Source: Paramacrobiotus richtersi (taxonomy: Eukaryota; Tardigrada; Eutardigrada; Parachela; Macrobiotidae). Taken from it: a DNA stretch of 22,791 nt. Under the pieces are notes generated by a model. It was given only the letters and a program-made list of their open reading frames with translations. It was not told the origin of the DNA and ran no database searches. The stretch lies in assembly GCA_034698045.1 (NCBI GenBank), contig JAQGAU010000900.1, positions 1 to 22,791 of the forward strand, in the 5' to 3' direction. Positions 10,985-20,949 of this stretch are shown in pieces. The translations under genes were made by a program, and so were the position numbers. Within the stretch, counting starts at the first letter, position 1, and each line of letters opens with the position of its first letter.

Positions 10985-11253
10985 ATGCCGCTCACTTGTT
11001 ATGCGTTAAATTGTAATTCGAGATATGGTAAGAATGATGGGGTTTCGTTTCATATATTTCCTAATATAATAAAGGATGCAGATCGTTATCAACAGTGGGT
11101 GAACCGAAAAAAAATTCCTGTGTTTGTTCTGTGCATTTTTTCGATGCGTACACGATGCGTACACGTACACGGATTTTTATCGGAGCAAATCAAAGACTAA
11201 ACAGAAGCGTTGTTTGATGAAGAATGCTATGCCAAGTGAAAGTAGGGTGACAG
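10985..11253 (+). pseudogene. THAP zinc-finger domain exon, broken
   Basis: THAP domains are C2CH DNA-binding modules of host regulators and of P-element-type transposases. The start MPLTCYALNCNSRYG gives the first two zinc Cys (C-x4-C). VSFHIFP and a Trp (YQQW) follow at the usual places. The C-x2-H part, VCSVHFFDAYT, is in another frame after an 8-A run at 11107-11114. A further shift follows at an exact 11-base tandem duplication, GATGCGTACAC (11143-11153 and 11154-11164). The end then reads KRCLMKNAMPSES, matching the usual K-x(2)-A-V-P-S end of a THAP domain, and meets a good splice donor (CAG|GTAAGT) at 11253/11254. All THAP hallmarks are visible, but in three frames. It is therefore a decayed exon of a host gene or of a DNA transposon; no DDE-type domain was found downstream. 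Confidence 0.8.
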
Positions 11254-13020
11254 GTAAGTATTTTTGATAGGCTTGCCGCTTGAGTTTTATCAAGCTGCTG
11301 CGGATGGATTGTTTGGTGCATCTGTTCATGCCTTGTGTAAATACAGAAATGAGTATACTAAATACATGATCACGGAATGCAGTAACAATCAGGTTGTTAC
11401 ATGGTAATTTCCGAACGCTGGTCGTTTAATATATTTTATGCTGACATTTGCATGTACGGATAAATCGAAGTTGTATCTGCACACAGTGACTGACCTTCTG
11501 ATATCCAACCATTTCGACCAAAATGCTGTTGGGTATATGGTTAATGAATATACCTTGTTAACCCGAATCACACTGATGACATTAATTGGTGTCTTCCGTT
11601 AATGTTCCGCATGTTTTCTTTTCCCTTGACTGGCAAAATAAGAATTAATGTGATTATCCGTCAAAATTAATATAGTCCAGTATGTCAGGATTTTCGTACG
11701 CTTTTTCGCCAATTGCATGGGATATTTGTGCGGAAACCTTATTAATTAATAATGTATAGTGCCATTACTTTTATCCGTTGGTATTTGATAGCGTGAAGGA
11801 TTGACGAATAGGCTCATCTTGTTCGCGATGATTGAGTCGTTGCACTATGAATTTGGTGTATTATAAATTCAAATTATTATTTATTAATTCAGAAACGCAT
11901 TCTGCTGTACATCACACATTTATCTAAACAAAATGAATACTCAGTTCTATTTTCTTTACTCGTTCGCACATCGCTTACCCGGTACATACATTAAAATTTC
12001 CCCTTTAACAACTACAATAAAAAAAACCATCATGAGAGCCATCAAAACTGAATCATATATACAACCATTAATGTTGCTACTGCAATCTTATACTAAACAA
12101 GTACAAGTATAAGTATATAAACAAATGTACGTTCAAACAACAGAAACACACATGCACTTTTTGCTGTATCTGTATTCATTACTACCATAAATGTACCAAA
12201 ATCAACATGCGAAACGATGTCACACATTAAATTACAAGCTCAACCAAAATACAATTTTTTTAGAGAACGTTATATACCGCTGTCTCAAATCCTGGCAAAG
12301 CGCTCGTACTTGTAAAACACCATTAAATGTTCCACTTTATAGCACACAAACATCTGTTCTGCCTCGCTATAGAAACTGACTCCAAAATTTAAGTTACTGT
12401 ACCGGAAACAACTATCTAAATGGCAAATGCCTATACACATCCCATATTCACTATCCTCAATGTACCGAACCAGTTTAACTACTAACCAGTCTAGCGCATA
12501 CTTACTCAAAACCCTTCACCAGAACGCTTCCTCCCACACCCTTGATATACTTTACCAAAAACAAAACCGTAAGTAAATGCTTAAAAAAAACTTCAACACA
12601 TACACTTTCACACACACATACACTTCACCACATACTTACAAAAGCGCCTAATTGCTATAAACTTTGATTTGCGCAAAAGGTCACCGCAGTCCAACACCAT
12701 ATAACACAACAAAGAAAGAAAATTTTATTGTACAGTTTCAGTTACAGCAACATAAAGTCACAATACCAACTGTGACATAAAAAACCTCACAAAGACATTT
12801 TCAGTTATCATAACCGTTTCCATTCAAATTACCAATGTGCCGCACAGGCAGAAGAAGCACCTAATTGACCCGCTTTTCCCGACCATACGCTGGAAAACAC
12901 CTCATTTTTTTTATTCCAATTTCTGAAACTGAACTTGCGTTTATTCCGCGGGATGAAAAATGAACTCTAACTGCTGGCATTTGCGAAAAAATGGTACAAA
13001 AATCCATTGATACAAAAATC
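11254..13020. other. Gene-poor, G-poor A/T- and C-rich tract
   Basis: An open plus frame from about 11268 to 11601, interrupted once, has no recognisable motif. From about 11930 to 12900 the plus strand is rich in A, C and T and strikingly poor in G, with no codon structure. I see no gene, tRNA or clear tandem repeat. Confidence 0.4.
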
Positions 13021-13095
13021 CCCCAAGCATATAATAAAAGTTTTCCAGTCTCTCCGAAAATCTCTCAGGCATATAATAAAAGTTTGCCAGTCTTT
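13021..13095. repeat. Two-copy tandem repeat, 42-base period
   Basis: GCATATAATAAAAGTTT recurs at 13027 and 13069, each followed by a near-identical CCAGTCT stretch. The two copies differ at a few positions. Confidence 0.65.
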
Positions 13096-13099
13096 GTGG

Positions 13100-15400
13100 T
13101 ATGGTAACATATTTTAAGTGTAAGCAGCAAAAACACATTATCATTAAGTTATAGCATTATAACTTATGCATATCTGCGACCTTTTAGCCAGTTGATTACG
13201 AGCAGTTTTTTGGTAAACATACTGATATCAATCTTCGATTAGATTGGTTAACAAGGTGAATGCGTTATCTAGGTAAATCACGTAAAAATTCGTAACATCG
13301 GAAACGTAAAGGTGCTGGCGTCAAAAATGATTAAAAACAATTAGGGTATGTTTGATATTTCCTATCAGCTTGTCAAGGGCAATCTGTTGTTTGTTTGTGG
13401 CTGAATATGACTGGTACGCTAATTTGTGTTTTCCAAAATTATCGACAGTTTTCATTAATTATTATGATTACACTGATTTAAATTGTAGATTGTAATGTAG
13501 CTTGTTATTTTTTATTTAATCAAAAATCCAACGTCTTGTCGCTAAAACGTGACTCGCAAGTGAAGTAATAAAGGTCACTGATGGAACATTACCCTGAAAT
13601 ATACGGATTGTGGTAGGGTACGGTGGATTTTTAACTATCTAGTTTATATGCGTCATAAATCATTTATGCCGGTCACTTCGCCTGTGGAACATCTGCAGCT
13701 ATATTTAGATGGTGGTTTCCGCTACTTTAACGTTAGATTAGGAGAAAATCTCCGTAACGAAGCGCAGTACACGTTTGTGTGTTGTATAACACACAAGTTC
13801 TGTATGCATTTTTTGAGTGTTTCTGGGAGTCCTCTGCCAAGATTTGCAACATTCGCATACAGTGTGTTTGCGTTTATCAAAGAAATTTTTTGGTGACGGG
13901 TTGCTTGTAACTTACAGCTGGGCATCGTTTCGAATCATAAAGCAAACACGCTTGATACTTACTGTCTGCTTAACAGTCGGATTGAATATTGTGGGCACGC
14001 TAGTAGGCGTTTGCACAGGTTTGTCGGCACACTAAATAAGGAATAGAAGTACAGATTCTAAAGTAATGAGATGTTAAATTTTGACTTTCTTCTGCTTAAT
14101 GAATAGTCAGTACATGAAATAATTTATTTTGATTGTTTACTTGTCATCGTCAACTGAGAAAATCTTCATTTCAGGTCATTAGGTTGAATATAGTATACTC
14201 ATTTAACACGAGTACGAAATATAATGAAGAAAACCATCAAACAAAACCATCAGTGTGTTATGGTGTCTTCCACCCATTAGAAGGTTACTAGTAATTGTAA
14301 GCCGCATTTTATTTATTTTTTTATGTTTTGTTTATTCATCAGAAGCAGGCAGTCCGTTTCCGGGACTTTAATTTGGTATGTTTGTTACACACGAGAAGTT
14401 TGACCGCAAGAGGATCATGCGTAAGGTTAACCAGAGCCAAAAATCATTCAATTTATTTAAAGACCTGCCAACCCGAATCACCAGCCCGAGCATGCCCGAA
14501 GGCCCACCCGCCCGAACGCCCGGCGGCTCAGATCTGTTATATTTTATGAAATCTTTTCCTAATTTTTTACTCTTCTTCCGCTTTCATTCAAAAACGCATT
14601 AGCGTTTTTTTTCCGAAATATACTCTGTGGAACTCGACCGACCGACCGACTCAATAGTTAAGCTCAAACGCTCAGTGAAGTTATGGCTTCATGAGTCTGG
14701 TCATGACCGGCTCGATAATACCGACCTCTAGCCTGGTGACTGGCAGTGCAATTACTATGCCTGTATTTCCGTTTTCCCACCGCTGTTACTGCTAACAGTA
14801 TTATTATTCTTTCTCTAAGTATGCTTTGACCGATTGAATAATTAACCGCGACTGAGTCCTCTCAAAGAGGTGCACATGTACAATGGCTATTTGTGGACGC
14901 AAAGATATAAAGGCCAGCATATGTGTTTCTGAGCACGACTACTGAGCAGGTTTACTGAATAAACATGACATTATTGCTGCAAGTTGCACTGCTACCGCCG
15001 CCGTAAGACTGTACCGCCGCAGTTACCGCCGCTGGGGAGCGAACTGAGTAAAAGTTGAAAAGTAAAAAAAACTTCATTGAGAACTTCGTTTAAAAATAAT
15101 TATTTTAGAGCGTTTTGGATGCTGTATGAAGTTGATGTTGTTTTTAAGATAAGTGTAGCGCTGTCTCTATTCGGGAACGTTTAGGAACAGAAAAAATTGC
15201 GCAAAGTTAAACGTTTTGGAAAAAACGTTCAGTTTTTTTGTTAATTCATCCGGCGCGATGACGATGTTAACCAGAGCCGTCCAAACTGCGGTGAACCTAA
15301 TGGACAGAACGGCAAAAATTGTCCTTTTTGAGCGGGAAACTCAGGCCGCCCACCTCTTGTTTCGCCCTTTGTAGTTGGTAGTAGGTAGTAAGGTTTGTGT
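13100..15400. other. Gene-poor stretch with simple repeats
   Basis: Short open frames near 13648-14035 and 14328-14602 have no family signature. A CCGA microsatellite lies at 14635-14650, a hairpin at 14590-14609, and three TACCGCCGC words at 14993-15032. No RNA gene was recognised. Confidence 0.35.
14590..14609. repeat. 8-bp hairpin followed by a T run
   Basis: AAAAACGC and GCGTTTTT are exact reverse complements around ATTA, and the T run continues to 14612. It resembles a terminator in shape, but in a eukaryotic intergenic region no function can be claimed. Confidence 0.55.
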
Positions 15401-15431
15401 TGTTTAGTTTTTTTATGTGCTAAGATGACAA

Positions 15432-15701
15432 TTGTTGGTTCTTATTCCGAATGTTCGCTGTCCGGAAAACGGCGCAGCACATACGGCTTTTGGGTCTGTG
15501 TTATCATTGATATGCCAAGAGACCGACAGTTGCAGTCTGGGCGAAACTTCCTTAGCTCTGATCCGAGTTCACGCCATAAACCAAATTTGTACAGTGCTTG
15601 AACGGAAACTTGATTCAAATCGTGATAGCATTTTGAAAAATTTGACCGGAACTCGCTCGGTCCACAGGCACGAAAAGATAGAATGCTACAATTGTACCTA
15701 G
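15432..15701 (+). other. Open frame of unknown status
   Basis: A plus-strand frame follows a TGA and has no ATG at its start. Its product includes CPENGAAHTAFGSVLSLICQ, several cysteines and an NLTG sequon, and ends ECYNCT. The composition is protein-like. I recognise no family and cannot identify flanking exons, so it may be a gene fragment or chance. Confidence 0.2.
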
Positions 15702-16221
15702 GTATTAACGACTAATGATATGATACGCCGAGCGGATAAGTGAAATCAGTGCCAGTCGGACTCCGACTGACTGCTATGTTAACAGTTAACTTCGAAGATT
15801 CACAATTGTAACATTGTTTGCCGTTTATGTTCTTCTCTTGCGAAAACATACCAAGGGTGCACATTTGGCACAACATATTAGGCTCAGCCTAATGCTATTG
15901 CGAATATGCCACTTCGGATTCTTACTTTTAAACGCTGGGCTTCCCTAGCAACCTGAGACCGAGTTTCGCATAAAGCACAACAACCTTTTACTTATTACTC
16001 ATTCAATTTTGTCCTTTCATTTGCCGATTCCCGGCTGCGAATGTATACGGAACCGCGTATTTTGTACCTAGAGAACTACTCCATCATACTAATGACTAGA
16101 AAGTTTATTTAAACGGTTGAGGCAACCTATACTCTACAAATCTTCCGAAAGTTCACTGTACTATACTGATCCTTCATTTCGATTTGAAACGCCAATTTGA
16201 AATTTTTACCAGGGATTCGTA

Positions 16222-17370
16222 ATGGACCTTCAAACCCTGTTTATCTACCTTGTGTTGATGTTCCCAAACATCCAAGCACAAAAGGAAAATAATAGTATGA
16301 CAATAAGGTTGTGTCATTCCGCACTGTCTAGAATTAACTGGCGCATAGGATGAGTCAGATCATGTGTATTTGAACGCCATTGCAACCATCTGTGCCTTTT
16401 CGTGTTGGGTGGCTTGCTGGTCAATATAAGGGTATCTCAGTTCTTCTTTAGGAGGCGGACTCCATACGTGAAAGAGAAAATTTCTACATTGGTTACTTTT
16501 TGATAAAGAACACTTCTCTTTATCTTGTAGAGCTCGGATTGAGTACGTGTCCGGTGTCCCTAATGTAAAGTATGTAGCAAAGTATGTATCAACGGCTGGT
16601 TGCAAAACGAATCGTATACGTACCGTACCGTAGTTGACTTGTAAGTTGCAGTCGAAATCATATCAATTACGAGTATAAATTTTGCGAAACCGTAGAATTA
16701 CATTTGGTGTATTGCCGATGAACTCGATATGCAAGAGACCTGTGTTTTTTTACCATTTATCGCCTACGCCCCTGGGTAACCATAGACTCCCTTGCTGTGG
16801 AACCTGTTTTTTAAATTTTTGTAAGTTGAGTAGACTAATAAGCACCAGATTTTGTTGACCGCTACCACAACACGAAAAGAAATTTTGTGGTATAGCGGAC
16901 TTGGAAACACGTATACTTCAGTTTCAAATCGAGCGTTCTATGGGTACTTCTAGAATCTTGTTCTTGTTAAGAAAAGTTTCTTCCAAACCTAAATTTACCC
17001 GCTACGGTACAAAAACGGGTTTTGTATCGCCGTAGGACGCATTGGCCGACTTGAGCCAGAAAGAAACTTCGTTCGGGAAAGTCATAGACCTGTCCGACAG
17101 ATGGGAAATATTACGGTCAAGCCTGCAGCCTTCTCCGAAGTTCAAATCGACGGAAATTCCTTCTTCAACCAGCTACATTCAATCGCCGATGGATTCAAGT
17201 CCCTCTGGAATGACAGCCTGACCAGCTTGAGGCTTTTAGTAAAAAACGAAAGCTCGATTTTGACCAGAGTTGAAAAGCTGGAATCTACTGCTGACGTGCT
17301 TACGCGTTTTCCCCATAAATGTAAAAAGATGCGACCGACCAGCGATGTTCCAGGTCAGTGTAATCGCTGA
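16222..17370 (+). CDS. Gene B: small secreted coiled-coil-like protein, paralogue of gene A
   Basis: Unknown family. Proposed exons are 16222-16294, 16896-16943 and 17036-17370, giving 151 aa. Exon 1 starts MDLQTLFIYLVLMF, a signal peptide aligned residue for residue with that of gene A; cleavage is likely near IQA-Q. Both introns are phase 1 with GT-AG borders (601 and 92 bases). The last exon begins at the same codon offset as in gene A: each acceptor is followed by two bases, then four codons, then Leu-Glu. It contains SLWNDSLTSL, KLESTADVL and FPHKCKK, with the stop at 17368-17370. Exon 2 plus the start of exon 3 (LETRILQFQIERSM) has a good heptad pattern. No enzyme motif is present. Secretion and coiled-coil assembly are inferred. 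The open conserved frame and matched intron phases argue that both copies are real genes under constraint. Confidence 0.68.
16360..16665 (-). other. Antisense open frame inside intron 1 of gene B
   Basis: On the minus strand a frame stays open from just below a TGA near 16666 to a TGA at 16360-16362. The product contains FDCNLQVNYGTVRIRFVLQP, then YFTLGTPDTYSIRALQ and FLFHVWSPPPKEELRYPYID. The alternating hydrophobic pattern suggests beta strands, and three cysteines are present. There is no ATG near the start, so it would need an upstream exon that I could not place. It is probably a gene fragment carried into the intron, which would explain why this intron is 601 bases against 212 in gene A. 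Confidence 0.35.
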
Positions 17371-17775
17371 ATGCTCGCGGCATGCATCAGCGTAGCAAGA
17401 AAAATAGGCGCTGGAGCAACTCTTCCGCCTTTCTTTAAAAATGACATAAAGTGAGCGCGCAAGAACTTCGCCCGCCGATTTATACTTACTCCTTTAAGAT
17501 AATTATTTACAAAATTTCTTTACGTTGTTAAGGCGAGTTTGGTACGTAAAATGTAGTCTGATAAGTGTCTGTGGAAAAAAAGCTGTTACGCATATGCGAA
17601 AGTTATAGTCAAGCTGGGTTTCTCGAACAGGCAGGGCATCGGTATGCACCTGCAGTGTGCAACAGTCCGTTGTTGGTTGGTTGAAAACAAACAAACTTTG
17701 GTTGTTTTCTGAACTGATTTGTATTGCTGTTCTGCCAAAATTTTTCACCGCTGCTGATCTCGGACCGCAGCTCTG

Positions 17776-18774
17776 ATGGCGACCAAAGGCAACAGCGACG
17801 AGGAGTCCGTCGCAGCCTATGAAATCAAGGACTATTTCCCCGATAAACCGCAGTTTGGACAATGGTCTTTTGCCACGCTGATTCCCGTGCTTTGTAAGAT
17901 GGCGAGATTGATATCTGGACACTTGGATGGTATACAGGAAGATGTAGAATTCTTCGAGGATATCGAAAGACACAAAACGTTCATCAACGAATGCCTCGAT
18001 GATGATATTCGCCCCCGTTGCCGAGATCTCCAACAAGAAAACATGGATTTGAAAAAACGTGTCTCTGCCCTGGAAGAAGCGTTATTGGAAAATCAGAAGC
18101 GATACAACGACGTTACGACTTCACTGGAAAACCTGCAGAAAACCATGGCCACGGATAAGAAATTTTCAGGTTCCTCAGCCGCTCTTGTCAGCGATGGTCG
18201 TTTAGTTCTCCAACCCGAAGGGTTTCGAACGGCCATTAAGACTCCTGCCAAAACTCCCCACGATGAAGCAGCGCCAAGTAACCTCCTCTGTCATACAGGT
18301 TCGTCAACCCCTGAGCTAAAAGTATCTCCCCTCTGCTTCGATAGTCCCCCCCAAAATTCGTCGAGCAGCGAGAGTTCCTGGTCAACTGTTGTTAAAAAGA
18401 AAATCGTCCGTGGCACCCGCGTAACGCCATCGTCATCCCCGGACGTGGATCTCGTCACGTCGAAACTGACGACGAAGCGCTCTGCCAAAGACAAGGAAAA
18501 GAAGGACTTCTGTCTACAAGGCATACCCCCGCTGGAGGAGACACCGCATACGACACTTGAGGAATATGGAGAGGACCTGAAAACCGTGATCGAAGCTAAT
18601 GGAATCAGTGTCAGATTCGTGTCTGTCTATGTTGCTAAAAGTGGCCGTAAGAATAGTGTATTCGCGCGAGTTGGTTCTTACGCCGACCAAGCTGACAAAA
18701 TGTTTACTTCGGGAAACTGGCCTCCTAACATTGGGGTGCGTGCGTGGATGTTCGCACCCAAGCAGGCTCAGTAA
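17776..18774 (+). CDS. LINE ORF1-like coiled-coil protein without ORF2
   Basis: An uninterrupted 332-codon frame from ATG (17776) to TAA. Visible parts: an unmatched acidic N-terminal region (1-75); a coiled coil at about 80-125 (QQENMDLKKRVSALEEALLE, then NQKRYNDVTTSLENLQKT); a Ser/Thr/Pro-rich linker containing SSWSTVVKKK; and a C-terminal domain from about 240 with FCLQGIPPLEE, GISVRFVSVYVAKSGRKNSV and an end of VRAWMFAPKQAQ. The W-S-x-V-V-K word, then G-I-P, then a basic GRK turn and a final P-x-Q sequence is the usual outline of ORF1 RNA-binding proteins in invertebrate LINEs. No reverse transcriptase frame follows in the next 800 bases. Either ORF2 was lost, or this is a host gene derived from an ORF1. 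The intact frame favours a recent or selected copy. Confidence 0.62.
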   Translation: MATKGNSDEESVAAYEIKDYFPDKPQFGQWSFATLIPVLCKMARLISGHLDGIQEDVEFFEDIERHKTFINECLDDDIRPRCRDLQQENMDLKKRVSALEEALLENQKRYNDVTTSLENLQKTMATDKKFSGSSAALVSDGRLVLQPEGFRTAIKTPAKTPHDEAAPSNLLCHTGSSTPELKVSPLCFDSPPQNSSSSESSWSTVVKKKIVRGTRVTPSSSPDVDLVTSKLTTKRSAKDKEKKDFCLQGIPPLEETPHTTLEEYGEDLKTVIEANGISVRFVSVYVAKSGRKNSVFARVGSYADQADKMFTSGNWPPNIGVRAWMFAPKQAQ

Positions 18775-19607
18775 TCTGTCATTTGTGTGGTTGCGGACTG
18801 TCGTTTCGTTGTTTTCGTGTACTGTACTGTAATTCATCTAACAGTCCGTTTATGCTACCGGTTACTGCGCAACAGCCAACTTGATGAGCAGTTTGCTGAG
18901 AGCCTCTAATGTAGTAACATACACCAACAGGTGAAATCCAGTGCGTTCGAAATTGTATGCGCCATCCGCCCTTCGCTAAATGTCTGACTCGGACTTTGAC
19001 TCGAACCGAGAGCTAGAAGTCTGACTCAGATCGCTGAATTCTGCCCCTGAAGCTCCATGCGGCAAGCACGACAAATATCCTGCTATTTCGTTTGTTGTTT
19101 TTTCTATATCGTTTGCTTTCAGTGGTGAGGTGCAAAAACAAACGAACATTGCCAAGAAAGTTTTAAGTTAGTGTGAATTTGGTCAAAAGTCAGATTTTCG
19201 GGGGTCAAAGACAGTGAGAGACATTGGGAGGTCCGCGTCACTCTGCGCGTGCCGCGCTATGCCACAATTGTCAGAATCGTTGCAGTCTTGACTCTCATGA
19301 GTAACGCGGAATCAATGTGCACATGCCCGCGTGGAACCATAACGTTAATATCTGGGAGGGTGGGCAAAGAGATAATGAGTTTCTCAAATTGTGAGACCAC
19401 TTCTTTTACCTAGCGGATTCCATTACACCGACGCAAAAGCGAGATAGCCTGCTACGGTCCAACTTACTACAGTACTGTACTGACTCGTCACACCGCCAAG
19501 TACCATAGAAGCATCAATGCTCTCGTGATATTTCTTAGGAACTGTGCACGTGGGTCATACTGGGCCTTATTCTGTGCAAATAGCGTAACACAAGCAGCAA
19601 TTTCTGT
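18775..19607. other. Intergenic, no gene seen
   Basis: It has moderate GC, repeated GACTC words near 18985-19030 and several TACTGTACTG-like words, but no supported frame. It separates the ORF1-like gene from the lectin frame and would include the lectin promoter. Confidence 0.35.
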
Positions 19608-20066
19608 ATGAAATTTTTAATGTTTCGTGTCATTTCTTTCTGCATCACCACCGTGAACTTTTCAACGCGCAACGCTAACACTAACTTTTCTTCTCTAGTT
19701 GGGGTTATGAAAGCTAACAACTTCCTATATGCGGAAGAGCAATTCTGCTCTGCAGATGGACAGTCCTGTGCATTTCTACGACACGACGGCAACCTGCTGC
19801 TTTATAACACGTCCACTAATACGATTATTTGGACTTCGGGCCCAACTCGGGGTCATTGCAGTGCATCTATGAAAGTATTTGACAGTGGTAACTTCGCTAT
19901 TTATGCAGCACCATCCTTACTTTCCAACTTTCCGGGTAGAACGACAGCGGACTTGACCTTATGGTCACCTCTAGGTAAACGACTTAGTTTGTTGCGACGA
20001 GGTTGTTACGATGGAAAGCCTCGTTTCTTAAAAACAGAGCAACGAGGATCATTGTCATTATGCTGA
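19608..20066 (+). CDS. Bulb-type (mannose-binding-like) lectin domain protein
   Basis: A single 152-codon frame. The B-lectin fold binds mannose through repeats of the form Q-x-D-x-N-x-V-x-Y. Two such repeats are visible: RHDGNLLLYNTSTNTIIWTS at about residues 64-83, with the expected I-W-T-S end of the strand, and FDSGNFAIYAA about 30 residues later. The Gln is replaced in both, and Val by Leu or Ile, so sugar binding may be altered. Cysteine pairs near EQFCSADGQSC and GHC could form disulfides. The N-terminus MKFLMFRVISFCITTV could serve as a signal peptide. Alternatively, TTTTCTTCTCTAG at about 19687-19699 is a good acceptor, and the true signal exon could lie upstream. The domain is common in plants and fungi and known from a few fish and sponges. 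Secretion is inferred. Confidence 0.72.
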   Translation: MKFLMFRVISFCITTVNFSTRNANTNFSSLVGVMKANNFLYAEEQFCSADGQSCAFLRHDGNLLLYNTSTNTIIWTSGPTRGHCSASMKVFDSGNFAIYAAPSLLSNFPGRTTADLTLWSPLGKRLSLLRRGCYDGKPRFLKTEQRGSLSLC

Positions 20067-20940
20067 TTACTAAGATTAAGAAACTCGCTACCCCACCTTA
20101 TTCGTGCAATGCAAATCTTTGGGTGTATCTAAAACGTGGCGACCACGGACGTGGTTGTGGTCGGCTGTGGTTGTGGTTTTCGGTGACCTTGTGGTCAAAG
20201 GTGGTTGTGGTTTGCTGTGACCTCTGGTGGTGGTTAGTGGTCGACAGTGGTTGTGGTTGAATGTGGTTCAGATTGCCGTTCAGTGTTCAGCGTTATCGCC
20301 GCTCTGACTTTACCCCTTAACGCTTCTGGAGCTGTCTGAATTTGTTCGTTCTGCTATTTGTATTGAAGGTAAACTTATTGTTAGATGAAACGTTTACGGC
20401 ACCGATGGTTTGGCTTTGTGTAACATGTCAAACCTGCTGGCACATAGTTAGTACAAGAAACACCTTCGGCTGCCGCCTCAGGGTTTCTTGGGATCGGTTT
20501 TCAGATCACACTCCTTCGAAAATTAAATCCCATCTTCTGTTTTGAAATGCAATGTGCTGGAGATTAGGATCCGTTCTAAGTATTAGTAGTACTGTAATAG
20601 TGTTCGGTAACCATATAGTCGAAGTGAAACAGAACGGCTCAAAGGCCGCGATTGTGATACGGAAAATCGCTTTTGAAAATTGTAACTTTCTTTATTTTCA
20701 TGCCATGGAGTTAATTGTGCTTCGAATTTTGATACGTAAGTCCGCAAGGAGTTGTTGAGCGGTTTTCATACTTGTTACACATACTGCTGGTGAATTTCAA
20801 CATATTTCGAAAGGGAAGTGCAACAAACAATGAACTGGTGGTATTGGAACCTGTTGCAATGCACAGCGTGCACTTTATATTCCGTGCGGCGTGCAATGTG
20901 GTTACGCAGTAAAACTTATTCGTACAGAATTCTAATCAGT
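20067..20940. other. Intergenic with G/T-rich simple sequence
   Basis: Apart from the G/T-rich tract at about 20136-20270, I see no gene. Open frames at 20342-20545 and 20552-20758 have no motifs. Confidence 0.35.
20136..20270. repeat. Degenerate GTGGTTGTGG simple repeat
   Basis: The plus strand is built from variants of GTGGTTGTGG and GTGGTC repeated through the interval, starting about 70 bases after the lectin stop. It is a decayed minisatellite with irregular spacing. Confidence 0.7.
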
Positions 20941-20949
20941 TTATATATA

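Noticed and set aside
11268-11601. Long plus frame with one stop after the THAP exon
   Set aside because: The implied intron after the THAP donor would be under 20 bases and no transposase motif is visible.
13648-14035. Overlapping open frames on both strands, one with a hydrophobic segment
   Set aside because: No recognisable family on either strand, and no exon partners.
18514-18837. Minus-strand open frame
   Set aside because: Antisense shadow of the ORF1-like gene.
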